Shown here piece by piece: positions 43,256-51,586 of a stretch of DNA of 64,000 nucleotides. Source of the DNA: Hoeflea sp. GTDB lineage: Bacteria > Pseudomonadota > Alphaproteobacteria > Rhizobiales > Rhizobiaceae. Position numbers and translations under genes: made by a program. The stretch covers positions 248,001 through 312,000 of the forward strand of contig JACKJT010000001.1 of assembly GCA_020637795.1 (NCBI GenBank), written 5' to 3'. Each line of letters begins with the position of its first letter. The first letter of the stretch is position 1. The notes under the pieces are model-generated. The model made no database searches. It saw nothing but the letters and a program-made list of their open reading frames with translations, and was not told the origin of the DNA.

Positions 43256-44536
43256 ATGATCCAGTCCGTTCGATCGGTGGCGTCGCTGCTGCTTTCGACC
43301 TTTTTCCTGCTGACCTCGATGGGGCTGTCGGGGTACCTGATTCCGATCAGGGCCGTGGCCGAGGGATGGTCGACCTTCACCATCTCGCTGATTGCGACGG
43401 GCTACGCCATCGCGTTTACCGCCAGCTGCATCATCACGCCCCGCCTTGTGCTCAAGGTCGGTCACGTGCGGGTGTTCGGCGCGCTGACGACGATCATGGC
43501 GATGTCGTTTCTGCTGCACACGCTGATCGTTGATCCCGTCGTCTGGGTCCTGACCCGGGCCATGGCCGGCTTTTCGATCGCCGGCGGATACATGATCATC
43601 GAAAGCTGGCTCAACGAGAAGGTCGACAATGAAAACCGCGGCGCGCTGTTCTCGGTCTACATGGTCGTGAGCATGTCGGCGGTGATGGTCGGGCAGTACA
43701 TCGTGCCGCTTGGCGACCCGCTTGGAGCCGGCCTGTTCATGGTGTGCACGCTGATCTGCTCGATGGCGGTGATGCCGACGCTGTTGTCGAGCGCGCAGTC
43801 GCCGCAACCGCTGACCCAGGTGAAATTCGACGTTCCCGCACTCTACAGGCGGTCGCCGGCAGCCGTGATCGGCACGCTGCTGGCGGGCCTGATCGCCAGC
43901 GCCTGGGGCGGGCTCGGCCCGGTCTACGCGTCGCAGCTGGGGCTTTCGACGGCGGAAGGCGCATCGATGCTCGCCATCGCGATGATCGGCGGGGCCATCT
44001 TCCAGTACCCGCTGGGCCGCGCCTCCGACCGCATGGACCGCCGCCGGGTGATGATCGTCGCCGGCCTGATCGGCATCGCCGCCTGCGCCCTCACCGTCTC
44101 GTTCGGCGTCGACAACCGCATCATCTTCTTTGCCGGCATGCTGTTTCTCGGAACCGTGCTGTTTCCGATCTACTCGCTCAATGTCGCCCACGCCAATGAC
44201 CACGCCCAGCCCGACGAGTTCGTCGAGGTCTCGAGCGGGCTGATGATCACCTATGGCGTCGCCACCATGGTCGGCCCGGTGGTCACGGGCGCAGCGATGG
44301 ACTGGTTCGGGCCGCATGCGCTGTTCGTGGTGATCGCGATCTGCTTTGCCGCCTATTCCGGGCATGCCGCCTGGCGCATCAGCCGCCGCGAGCAGCCGTC
44401 GGAGGATATGCGGTCGGACTTCCTGCCGATGGCGGCCCTGCCCGACCTGACACCGCAGACCGCCGAACTCGATCCGCGCTCGGACCCGGCCTGGGGCGAG
44501 CAGAGCGCCGAAGAGGAAGAGAACGCCGCCTCCTGA
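43256..44536 (+). CDS. MFS transporter, YcaD-like
   Basis: 426 residues, 12 helices, with an extended charged tail (about 385-426, ending SAEEEENAAS). The motif IIESWLNEKVDNENRG between helices 4 and 5 is characteristic of the YcaD group. ATG at 43256 has GGGAGAG 7 nt upstream. Convergent with the DMT gene. Substrate unknown. Confidence 0.88.
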   Translation: MIQSVRSVASLLLSTFFLLTSMGLSGYLIPIRAVAEGWSTFTISLIATGYAIAFTASCIITPRLVLKVGHVRVFGALTTIMAMSFLLHTLIVDPVVWVLTRAMAGFSIAGGYMIIESWLNEKVDNENRGALFSVYMVVSMSAVMVGQYIVPLGDPLGAGLFMVCTLICSMAVMPTLLSSAQSPQPLTQVKFDVPALYRRSPAAVIGTLLAGLIASAWGGLGPVYASQLGLSTAEGASMLAIAMIGGAIFQYPLGRASDRMDRRRVMIVAGLIGIAACALTVSFGVDNRIIFFAGMLFLGTVLFPIYSLNVAHANDHAQPDEFVEVSSGLMITYGVATMVGPVVTGAAMDWFGPHALFVVIAICFAAYSGHAAWRISRREQPSEDMRSDFLPMAALPDLTPQTAELDPRSDPAWGEQSAEEEENAAS

Positions 44537-44579
44537 AAGTCAGCCGACGACACAAAGGCTGGCTGATCTACCAGGAATG

Positions 44580-45566
44580 TCAGCCCTGCGGGGTAACCAG
44601 CTTGCGCTGCGCCTTGCGCTCGAGACCGAGCGCGTGCTCGCGCAGGATGACGAAGATCCCGGCGCCGACCACGATCGTCGTGCCGGCGAGCATGGTCCAG
44701 GTGGGCACGTCGCCAAAGATGAAATAGCCGATGAGAATGCCGAGCACGATCGAGGTGTATTCGAACGGTGCAATCGTCGACACGTCGGCATGGCGGTAGC
44801 TCTGGGTCAGCAGGATCTGGCCGAGACCGCCGCAGAACCCGGCCATCGCCATCAGCCCGAGCGTCGGCCAATCCGGCACGATCCAGCCGAACGGTAATGT
44901 GGCGAGCGAAAGCACGGTCGCAGTCAGTGAGAAGTAGAGAACGATTGTCGGGGTCTTTTCGGTCAGGATCAGCTTTCGGACCAGGATCATCGCCGTGGCG
45001 CCAAGGGTGGCGGAGGCCAGCACGGCCAATACGCCAAGCGCCTCGCTGGAGCCGAAACCTTCTCCAAACAGGCTGAGCCTTGGCCAGCTGATGATCAGAA
45101 CCCCACCCAGTCCCACGGCCACCGCCGACCAGCGGAAGATTCGGACGACCTCACCGAGAAAGACCGCTGCGAAGACCACGGTCAGCAGCGGCATGGCATA
45201 GCCGATGGCAATCGCATCGGGCAACGGCAGCCGCATGATGCCGTAAAAGCCCAAGCCCATGGCCGTGACGCCGACCAGACCCCGCCGGACATGGGACATC
45301 GGACTTGCGGTCCGCCACGCGGTATTGAGCTGGCCCCGCAATGCCAGGAAAATCAGGATCGGAAAGATGGCGAAGGCAGAGCGGAAGAAGACGATCTGGC
45401 CTGCGGGCATGCCTTCGGCGGAAGCCTTGATCAGGGTGGACATGGTGACGAAGACGGTTACCGAGGCGACCTTGAGCGCAATCCCGATCATCGGCGATCC
45501 GGTTTGCTCGCCGCCGGTGTTCTGCGGCTCTGGCTGACGGGAAGCAGTGGGCGTGGGTTCGGTCAC
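44580..45566 (-). CDS. DMT family (EamA) transporter
   Basis: 328 residues. A polar N-terminus (1-25) and ten helices in two EamA repeats (RSAFAIFPILIFLALRGQ; IAPFEYTSIVLGILIGYFIFGDVP). Likely exports an amino acid or metabolite; substrate not predictable. Convergent with the MFS gene, 43 bp apart. Confidence 0.9.
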   Translation of the reverse strand: MTEPTPTASRQPEPQNTGGEQTGSPMIGIALKVASVTVFVTMSTLIKASAEGMPAGQIVFFRSAFAIFPILIFLALRGQLNTAWRTASPMSHVRRGLVGVTAMGLGFYGIMRLPLPDAIAIGYAMPLLTVVFAAVFLGEVVRIFRWSAVAVGLGGVLIISWPRLSLFGEGFGSSEALGVLAVLASATLGATAMILVRKLILTEKTPTIVLYFSLTATVLSLATLPFGWIVPDWPTLGLMAMAGFCGGLGQILLTQSYRHADVSTIAPFEYTSIVLGILIGYFIFGDVPTWTMLAGTTIVVGAGIFVILREHALGLERKAQRKLVTPQG

Positions 45567-45728
45567 CTGGCTTCTTTCATGATCGGAATTGCTGGAAAGC
45601 GGCAGTCCACTCTTCAGATATGACTCATGGCGATGACCATAGCCCGATGAACGGTCATCGTCCGATCAAAAATGCTTATGAGCGGCCACGCCGCGCTGAT
45701 GAACGCGAGCAGCCGTTTGCGCGCCGGT

Positions 45729-48026
45729 TCAGCCGTTCAGGGCTTCCCAGACCCGCTGCGGGGTGGCCGGCATCTCGATATGGCGCACACCGCGGGCGCG
45801 GTCGAGCGCGTCGACAAGCGCGTTCATCGCCGCCGGGCAGGCCCCGATCGTTCCAGCCTCGCCCGCCCCCTTGATGCCCATCGCATTGGTGGTGGAGGGA
45901 ACGTTGCGGGTCTCGAAATCGAAGAACGGCATGTTGTCGGCGCGCGGCACGGCGTAATCCATGAAGCTCGCGGTGAGCAACTGCCCGTCTTCGGAGTAGA
46001 TCACGCCTTCGCTCAGGCACTGGGCGACGCCCTGGACCACGCCGCCGTGGATCTGTCCGAGCAGCAGAACCGGGTTCACGGTCATGCCGAAATCATCGAC
46101 GATGGTGTAGCGGGCGATCTCGACCTGACCGGTATCGGGATCGATCTCGATTTCACAGATATGGGTGCCGTTGGGATAGGTGGCCTCGTCCTGCACCACG
46201 TCGGCAAGTCCGGTGCGGTCGTCCTCGGTCTTTGCGGCCTTCGCCATGTCGGCGTAGCTGATCACCCGGTCGGTGCCGACGATGCGGGCTTCTCCGTCGA
46301 CAAGCTCGATGTCGGCCGCGGAGGCTTCCAATTCGTCGGCGGCGAGCTTCTTCATCTTTTCGGCCAGAACCTTCGAGGCCGCCGACACCGACACCCCGCC
46401 AAGCGGGATCGAGCGCGAGCCGCCGGTACCGCCACCCTTGGCCAGCTCGGCGGTATCGCCCTGGCGCACGGTGATCCTGTCGAAGTCGATGCCAATCTGG
46501 TCGGCGACAAACTGGCTGTAGGCGGTGGCATGCCCCTGCCCGTTGGTCTGGGTTCCGATGTAGAGCGTGATCCCGCCATCGGCATCAAGCGTCAGCTTGG
46601 CCGGTTCGGAGCCGGCAAAGGCGCAGGCCTCGATGTAGACCGCTGTCCCCAGTCCGCGCAGTTTTCCGCGCGAGCGGGCTTCCTCGACGCGGGCCGGGAA
46701 GCCGGCCGCATCGGCCTTTTCCAGCGCCCGGGTCATGTGGCCGTCAAACTCGCCGACATCGTACATGCGCCCGCCTGGCGTCTTGTAGGGAAACTGCTCG
46801 GGCCGGATGAAGTTGCGGCGCCTGAGGTCGGCGACCGGCATGCCGGTCTCGCGCGCGGCGGCATCGATCAGCCGCTCGATCAGGAAAGCGGCCTCCGGCC
46901 GGCCGGCGCCGCGATAGGCATCCACCGGCGTGGTGTGCGTGTAGACGCCGCGCAGGGTGAAATCGAGATTCTGGATATCGTAAACGCCTGTGGCCATGGA
47001 GGCGCCGAAAACCGGAATGAAGGGGCCGAACTGGCTCAGATAGGCGCCCATGTTGGCGAGCAGATCGATCCTGAGCCCGAGGATCCGGCCGTCCTTGTCG
47101 AGCGCCAGCGAGGCTGTGACCTTGTTGTCGCGGCCATGGGCGTCGGTGAGGAAATGCTCGGTGCGGTCAGAGACCCATTTGACCGGACGGCCGAGCCGGC
47201 GTGCCGCCTCCAGCGCCAGCGGATACTCCCGGTAGGTAAACACCTTGGTGCCGAAGCCGCCGCCGACGTCGCGGGTGATGACGCGGAAGTCCTCAAGCTC
47301 CATGCCGAAGATGTCCTTGGCTATGGTCTTGCGGATACTGTGGACGCCCTGTGACCCGAGCGTCAGGGTGAACTTCTTCGCCTCGTCGTCCCATTCGGCC
47401 AGGCAAGCCCGGGTTTCCATGTAGTTCGAGGCGAGCCGGTTGTTGAAATAGTCTATGGTGGTGACGTGATCGGCCTTTGCAAAGGCGTCGCCGGTCTTGC
47501 CGGCATCGCCGATGCGATAAAGATAGGCCTGGTTGGTGCCAAGGTCCGGCCAGACCAGCGGGGCGCCGTCCTCGAGCGCCGACGCCAGGCTCGCCTGTGC
47601 GTCTTCGAGCTCCCAATCGATGTCGATGAGTTCGGAGGCTTCCTGCGCCAGGGCGAGACTGTCGGCGACGATGAAGGCCACCGCGTCCCCGACGTAGCGG
47701 ACCTCGCCGTCGCACAGCAGCGGTATGTGTTTCTGGGCGTGCCGCGTGCCGTCGGGCTGCGTGACGGTCGCCTGGTTCGGCACGGGTCCGAGATGAGCGA
47801 CGTCGCTTGCGGTGAGGATCAGATGGACGCCATCCGCAGCCCGCGCCGCTTCCAGGTCATTGATGGTGAACCGCGCGGCGGCGTGGGCGGAGCGCAGCAC
47901 ATAGGCGCGCAACTCGCCTTCCGCCCGAACGTCATCGGTAAAGCATCCCTCGCCCCTGATCAGCTTGAGGTCTTCCTTGCGCAACGCCGATGCGCCCACG
48001 CCGAATTTAGGTGTCGCGATGTTCAT
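45729..48026 (-). CDS. Xanthine dehydrogenase family molybdopterin-binding (CoxL-like) subunit
   Basis: 765 residues, the large subunit of a molybdenum hydroxylase. An N-terminal a/b hammerhead domain (GRGEGCFTDDV type; here LIRGEGCFTDDVRAEGEL) leads to the molybdopterin domains with GGGFGTKVFTYREY, VDAYRGAGRPEAAF and GNGQGHATAY-like (TNGQGHATAYSQF). AYRGAGR marks form II CoxL-like rather than true CO dehydrogenase. The FAD and 2Fe-2S subunits normally encoded beside it are absent on both sides, so it is an orphan within this window. Substrate unknown: an aldehyde, a purine or another N-heterocycle. Confidence 0.9.
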   Translation of the reverse strand: MNIATPKFGVGASALRKEDLKLIRGEGCFTDDVRAEGELRAYVLRSAHAAARFTINDLEAARAADGVHLILTASDVAHLGPVPNQATVTQPDGTRHAQKHIPLLCDGEVRYVGDAVAFIVADSLALAQEASELIDIDWELEDAQASLASALEDGAPLVWPDLGTNQAYLYRIGDAGKTGDAFAKADHVTTIDYFNNRLASNYMETRACLAEWDDEAKKFTLTLGSQGVHSIRKTIAKDIFGMELEDFRVITRDVGGGFGTKVFTYREYPLALEAARRLGRPVKWVSDRTEHFLTDAHGRDNKVTASLALDKDGRILGLRIDLLANMGAYLSQFGPFIPVFGASMATGVYDIQNLDFTLRGVYTHTTPVDAYRGAGRPEAAFLIERLIDAAARETGMPVADLRRRNFIRPEQFPYKTPGGRMYDVGEFDGHMTRALEKADAAGFPARVEEARSRGKLRGLGTAVYIEACAFAGSEPAKLTLDADGGITLYIGTQTNGQGHATAYSQFVADQIGIDFDRITVRQGDTAELAKGGGTGGSRSIPLGGVSVSAASKVLAEKMKKLAADELEASAADIELVDGEARIVGTDRVISYADMAKAAKTEDDRTGLADVVQDEATYPNGTHICEIEIDPDTGQVEIARYTIVDDFGMTVNPVLLLGQIHGGVVQGVAQCLSEGVIYSEDGQLLTASFMDYAVPRADNMPFFDFETRNVPSTTNAMGIKGAGEAGTIGACPAAMNALVDALDRARGVRHIEMPATPQRVWEALNG

Positions 48027-48663
48027 GGCAATTCCCGGTGATGGATTGGTTCTGATGGATTGATTCTGGCAGTCGCGGGCGCGATTCTCCCCTCATAATT
48101 AGCTCCGGAGGCCGGAATGTCGAGTGCCGCGTTCCGGAATGTCCGTGCCAGGCCGGGCATGCCGCCAGCATGATCAGCCGGCCTGCCGGACCGGGCACAC
48201 GATTTTGCACGGAACTTGCAACAATTGGTATCAAAGGATTAAGCATTGCCGTCGCATACGCACCGGCACGGTTGCGGACCGAGACGACCGCCCGCTCAGA
48301 GCCTCCCCGCCGGCAGCAAGCAATGACTGAGCGATTGCGCGCTCTACCCCCCTTTTTTCAATATATTTATATAAATTCTCAAACCTGCTCATAGAGCTAA
48401 TAGAACAGTATATTTGTTTTCGATCACTAAACGGAGAATTCAAAATTTTTATAGAGCGCTCAAGCCAAGGTTGGACTTTTTATATTCGATAAATATTGAA
48501 TTTACAGCTCTTTTCGCTGGCGACACGCAAACATTCCCACTGCTTTTTCGGGCTGGCCAAAAATTACCTCCCGTCGATTGATGCGGGGTTATCTTAACCC
48601 GATGTCAGGATCCGCCATGATAGCGTCCCGTCCCATAATGGGAAATTGCGGGGCATAAAGCAT
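48027..48663. other. 637 bp intergenic region with AT-rich island and palindromes
   Basis: Between divergent CoxL-like and pepN genes. The part from about 48340 to 48530 is markedly AT-rich against its surroundings. It carries GAGCGCTC (a palindrome near 48453), GGGTTA-TCT-TAACCC (48586-48600) and TCCCATAATGGGA (48631-48643), the last two within 80 bp of the pepN start and likely regulatory. No convincing gene: a 70-residue leftward open frame (48231-48443) lacks any support. Confidence 0.5.
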
Positions 48664-51306
48664 ATGCGGACTGAAACGGGACAAGTCTACAAGCTCAAGG
48701 ACTACAAGCCGACCGACTTCGTGGTGGAGCGGATCGATCTGACCTTCGAGCTTGATCCAAAGGAGACAACCGTTGTCTCCCGCGTGATCCTGCATCGCCG
48801 CGAGGGCGTTGCCGCAGACGCGCCCCTGGTGTTTGACGGAGACGAACTCTCTCTCGACAGCCTGCAGATCGACGGCAATGACATCGACCCGTCGCTCTAT
48901 GACGCCACGCCCGACAGCCTGACCATTCGCGGCCTGCCCGAGAGCGGGCCCTTCGAGGTGACGGTCAACACGACCATCTCGCCCGAAACCAACACCAAGC
49001 TGATGGGGCTTTATCGCACCAACGGCGTCTACTGCACCCAGTGCGAGGCGGAAGGTTTCCGCCGCATCACCTATTTCTACGACAGGCCCGATGTCTTGGC
49101 GGTCTATACCGTCACCATCATCGCCGGCAAGGACGACGCCAAGCAGCTTCTGTCGAACGGCAACTTCCTGGGCGGCGGCAATTATGACGAAGGCCGGCAT
49201 TTTGCCGCCTGGTTCGATCCGCACCCCAAACCGTCATACCTGTTCGCACTGGTGGGCGGCGATCTCGGCGTGATCGAGGACACCTTCACCACGATGAGCG
49301 ACCGCGAGGTGACGCTCAAGATCTATGTCGAGCATGGCAAGGAAGGCCGCGCCGGCTACGCCATGGATGCACTCAAGCGCTCGATGAAATGGGACGAAGA
49401 GGTCTTCGGCCGCGAATACGACCTCGACATCTTCCAGATCGTCGCCGTGTCGGATTTCAACATGGGCGCCATGGAGAACAAGGGGCTCAATGTCTTCAAC
49501 GACAAGTATGTGCTGGCAGACCCGGAAACCGCCACCGACGCCGACTATGCCAACATCGAAGCCATCATCGCGCACGAGTATTTCCACAACTGGACCGGAA
49601 ACCGCATCACCTGCCGCGACTGGTTCCAGCTGTGCCTGAAGGAAGGGCTGACGGTCTATCGCGATCACGCGTTTTCCGCCGACCAGCGCTCCGCCGCGGT
49701 CAAGCGCATCGCCGAGATCCGGCTTTTGAAAGCGCACCAGTTTCCCGAGGACGCCGGTCCGCTTGCACATCCGGTTCGCCCGGAAACCTACAAGGAAATC
49801 AACAATTTCTACACCGCGACGGTGTACGAGAAAGGCTCCGAGGTGGTGCGCATGATCCACACCATTCTCGGCGCCGAGGATTTCCGCAAGGGCATGGATT
49901 TGTACTTCGAACGCCACGATGGCGACGCCTCGACGATCGAGGACTTCCTCGCCTGCTTCGCTGAAGCCAGCGGCCGCGATCTCACGCAGTTCGCGCTGTG
50001 GTACAGCCAGGCCGGCACTCCTTCGGTGTCGGTCTCGACCGACTGGAACGAAGCGGCGAAGACCTTCAAGGTGACGCTCGAGCAGTCGCTGGCGCCGACG
50101 CCGGGCCAGTCCCGCAAGGCGCTGATGCACATTCCGCTGGCCTACGGGCTGATCCTGCCCGACGGCAGCGAATTTGCCGGGGATCCGGACAGCGGCGGCG
50201 CCGAGAACGGTGTCTTCCACCTGACCAAGCGCAAACAGACCTTCACCTTCGCCAACGTGCCGGGCCGGCCGGTGCTGTCGATCAACCGCAGCTTCTCCGC
50301 CCCGGTCAACATCGCCATGGAGCAGAGCGCCGCCGACCTCGCCCATATCGCCCGTCATGACAGCGACGGTGTCTCCCGCTGGCAGGCGCTGAACGAGCAG
50401 GCCATGCGGCACCTGGTGGCGGTCTCGAAACTGGCACGGGACGGGCGAAACCTGCCCTCGGCCAAGGAGCTTGCGGATATTCTCGTCGCCACCGCTGCCG
50501 ACGAAAGCCTGGAACCCGCCTTCCGAGCCCAGGCGCTGATGCTGCCGGCGGAAAGCGACATTGCCCGCGAGATCGGCTCCAACATCGATCCCGACGCCAT
50601 CCATGCCGCGCGCGAGGCGGTGCTGTCCGAAGTTGCCGGCACCGGTCTCGAGGTGTTCACCGGGCTTGCCGACAGCGCGCCGAAAGGCCCCTACAGCCCC
50701 GATGCCACGGATGCCGGTCTTCGCGCCCTTGCCGGCGTCGCGCTTGCCTATGCCTCGATTGCCGAAGGCCGGCCGGCCCGCGCGAAGGCGGCCTACGACA
50801 ACAGCGACAACATGACCGTCATGGCGCAGGCGCTGCAGGTGCTGGCGCACCAGTTCCCCAACTCGGCCGAAGCCGCCGATGCACTGGCCGCCTTCAAGAG
50901 CCGGTTTGCCGATGACCCGCTGGCGCTCGACAAGTGGTACTCGATCCAGGCCATGACGCCGGGCGCGGACACTTGCGCGCGGGTCGAAGGTCTGCTCGAC
51001 AGTGCCGATTTCGACCGCACGAACCCGAACCGCATGCGGTCACTGATCGGTTCCTTCTCGGCTGGCAACCCGACCGGCTTCAATGCCGCCGACGGCGCAG
51101 GCTACCGGTTGCTGGCGCGCGAAGTCATCGACATCGACAAGCGCAACCCGCAACTGGCGGCCCGGCTGCTGACCGCCATGCGCTCGTGGCGCTCGCTTGA
51201 GGCAGGACGGCAGGAGCTTGCCCGCCAGGCGCTGGTTTCGATCCGCGAGGCCGGTGAACTGTCACCCGACGTCGGCGATATCGTCGACCGGATGCTGGCC
51301 AACTGA
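48664..51306 (+). CDS. pepN: Aminopeptidase N
   Basis: 880 residues, M1 metallopeptidase. GAMENKGLNVFN substrate motif and zinc site HEYFHNWTGNRITCRDWFQ with the downstream Glu in LKEGLTVYRD. Broad aminopeptidase in the cytosol, recycling peptides. Start at 48664 (MRTETGQVYKLKDYKPTDF) matches the family; no strong ribosome-binding site is seen. Confidence 0.96.
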   Translation: MRTETGQVYKLKDYKPTDFVVERIDLTFELDPKETTVVSRVILHRREGVAADAPLVFDGDELSLDSLQIDGNDIDPSLYDATPDSLTIRGLPESGPFEVTVNTTISPETNTKLMGLYRTNGVYCTQCEAEGFRRITYFYDRPDVLAVYTVTIIAGKDDAKQLLSNGNFLGGGNYDEGRHFAAWFDPHPKPSYLFALVGGDLGVIEDTFTTMSDREVTLKIYVEHGKEGRAGYAMDALKRSMKWDEEVFGREYDLDIFQIVAVSDFNMGAMENKGLNVFNDKYVLADPETATDADYANIEAIIAHEYFHNWTGNRITCRDWFQLCLKEGLTVYRDHAFSADQRSAAVKRIAEIRLLKAHQFPEDAGPLAHPVRPETYKEINNFYTATVYEKGSEVVRMIHTILGAEDFRKGMDLYFERHDGDASTIEDFLACFAEASGRDLTQFALWYSQAGTPSVSVSTDWNEAAKTFKVTLEQSLAPTPGQSRKALMHIPLAYGLILPDGSEFAGDPDSGGAENGVFHLTKRKQTFTFANVPGRPVLSINRSFSAPVNIAMEQSAADLAHIARHDSDGVSRWQALNEQAMRHLVAVSKLARDGRNLPSAKELADILVATAADESLEPAFRAQALMLPAESDIAREIGSNIDPDAIHAAREAVLSEVAGTGLEVFTGLADSAPKGPYSPDATDAGLRALAGVALAYASIAEGRPARAKAAYDNSDNMTVMAQALQVLAHQFPNSAEAADALAAFKSRFADDPLALDKWYSIQAMTPGADTCARVEGLLDSADFDRTNPNRMRSLIGSFSAGNPTGFNAADGAGYRLLAREVIDIDKRNPQLAARLLTAMRSWRSLEAGRQELARQALVSIREAGELSPDVGDIVDRMLAN

Positions 51307-51586
51307 CATTTCCGCGATTGCCCGATCCGCAAGCTCATGTCTCGCCGCAGCCTGTGCACGGCGAAGCATGAGCTTCTGATCATTTAAAGGCATGCTTTTT
51401 CGGCTTCGAACTGCGAAGCCGTTGTTCCGGCGCCGACCTGCCGACTCGAATCCGTCAAATCACGAGCAAATTCAAATCCTTAAGGAATGATTACTTTTAG
51501 GACTGGACAAGCCGAATCACCTTTGATTCATTAGGGTAGATTCGGAGATGCGGTAGTCCGGATCCTAACGGGGATTTACGATAAAT
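51307..51586 (+). promoter_or_regulatory. Upstream region of the PleC-like kinase with CtrA-like site
   Basis: 280 bp with no gene. TTAA (51480-51483), 7 nt, TTAC (51491-51494) is one base off the CtrA consensus TTAA-N7-TTAA and lies about 95 bp before the kinase start, in an AT-rich stretch. CtrA control of a PleC-type kinase would be logical, but a one-mismatch site this short may be chance. Confidence 0.3.

Noticed and set aside
48231..48443. A 70-codon leftward frame in the pepN upstream region
   Set aside because: No recognisable domain, no good ribosome-binding site, and it straddles the boundary between GC-rich and AT-rich sequence.
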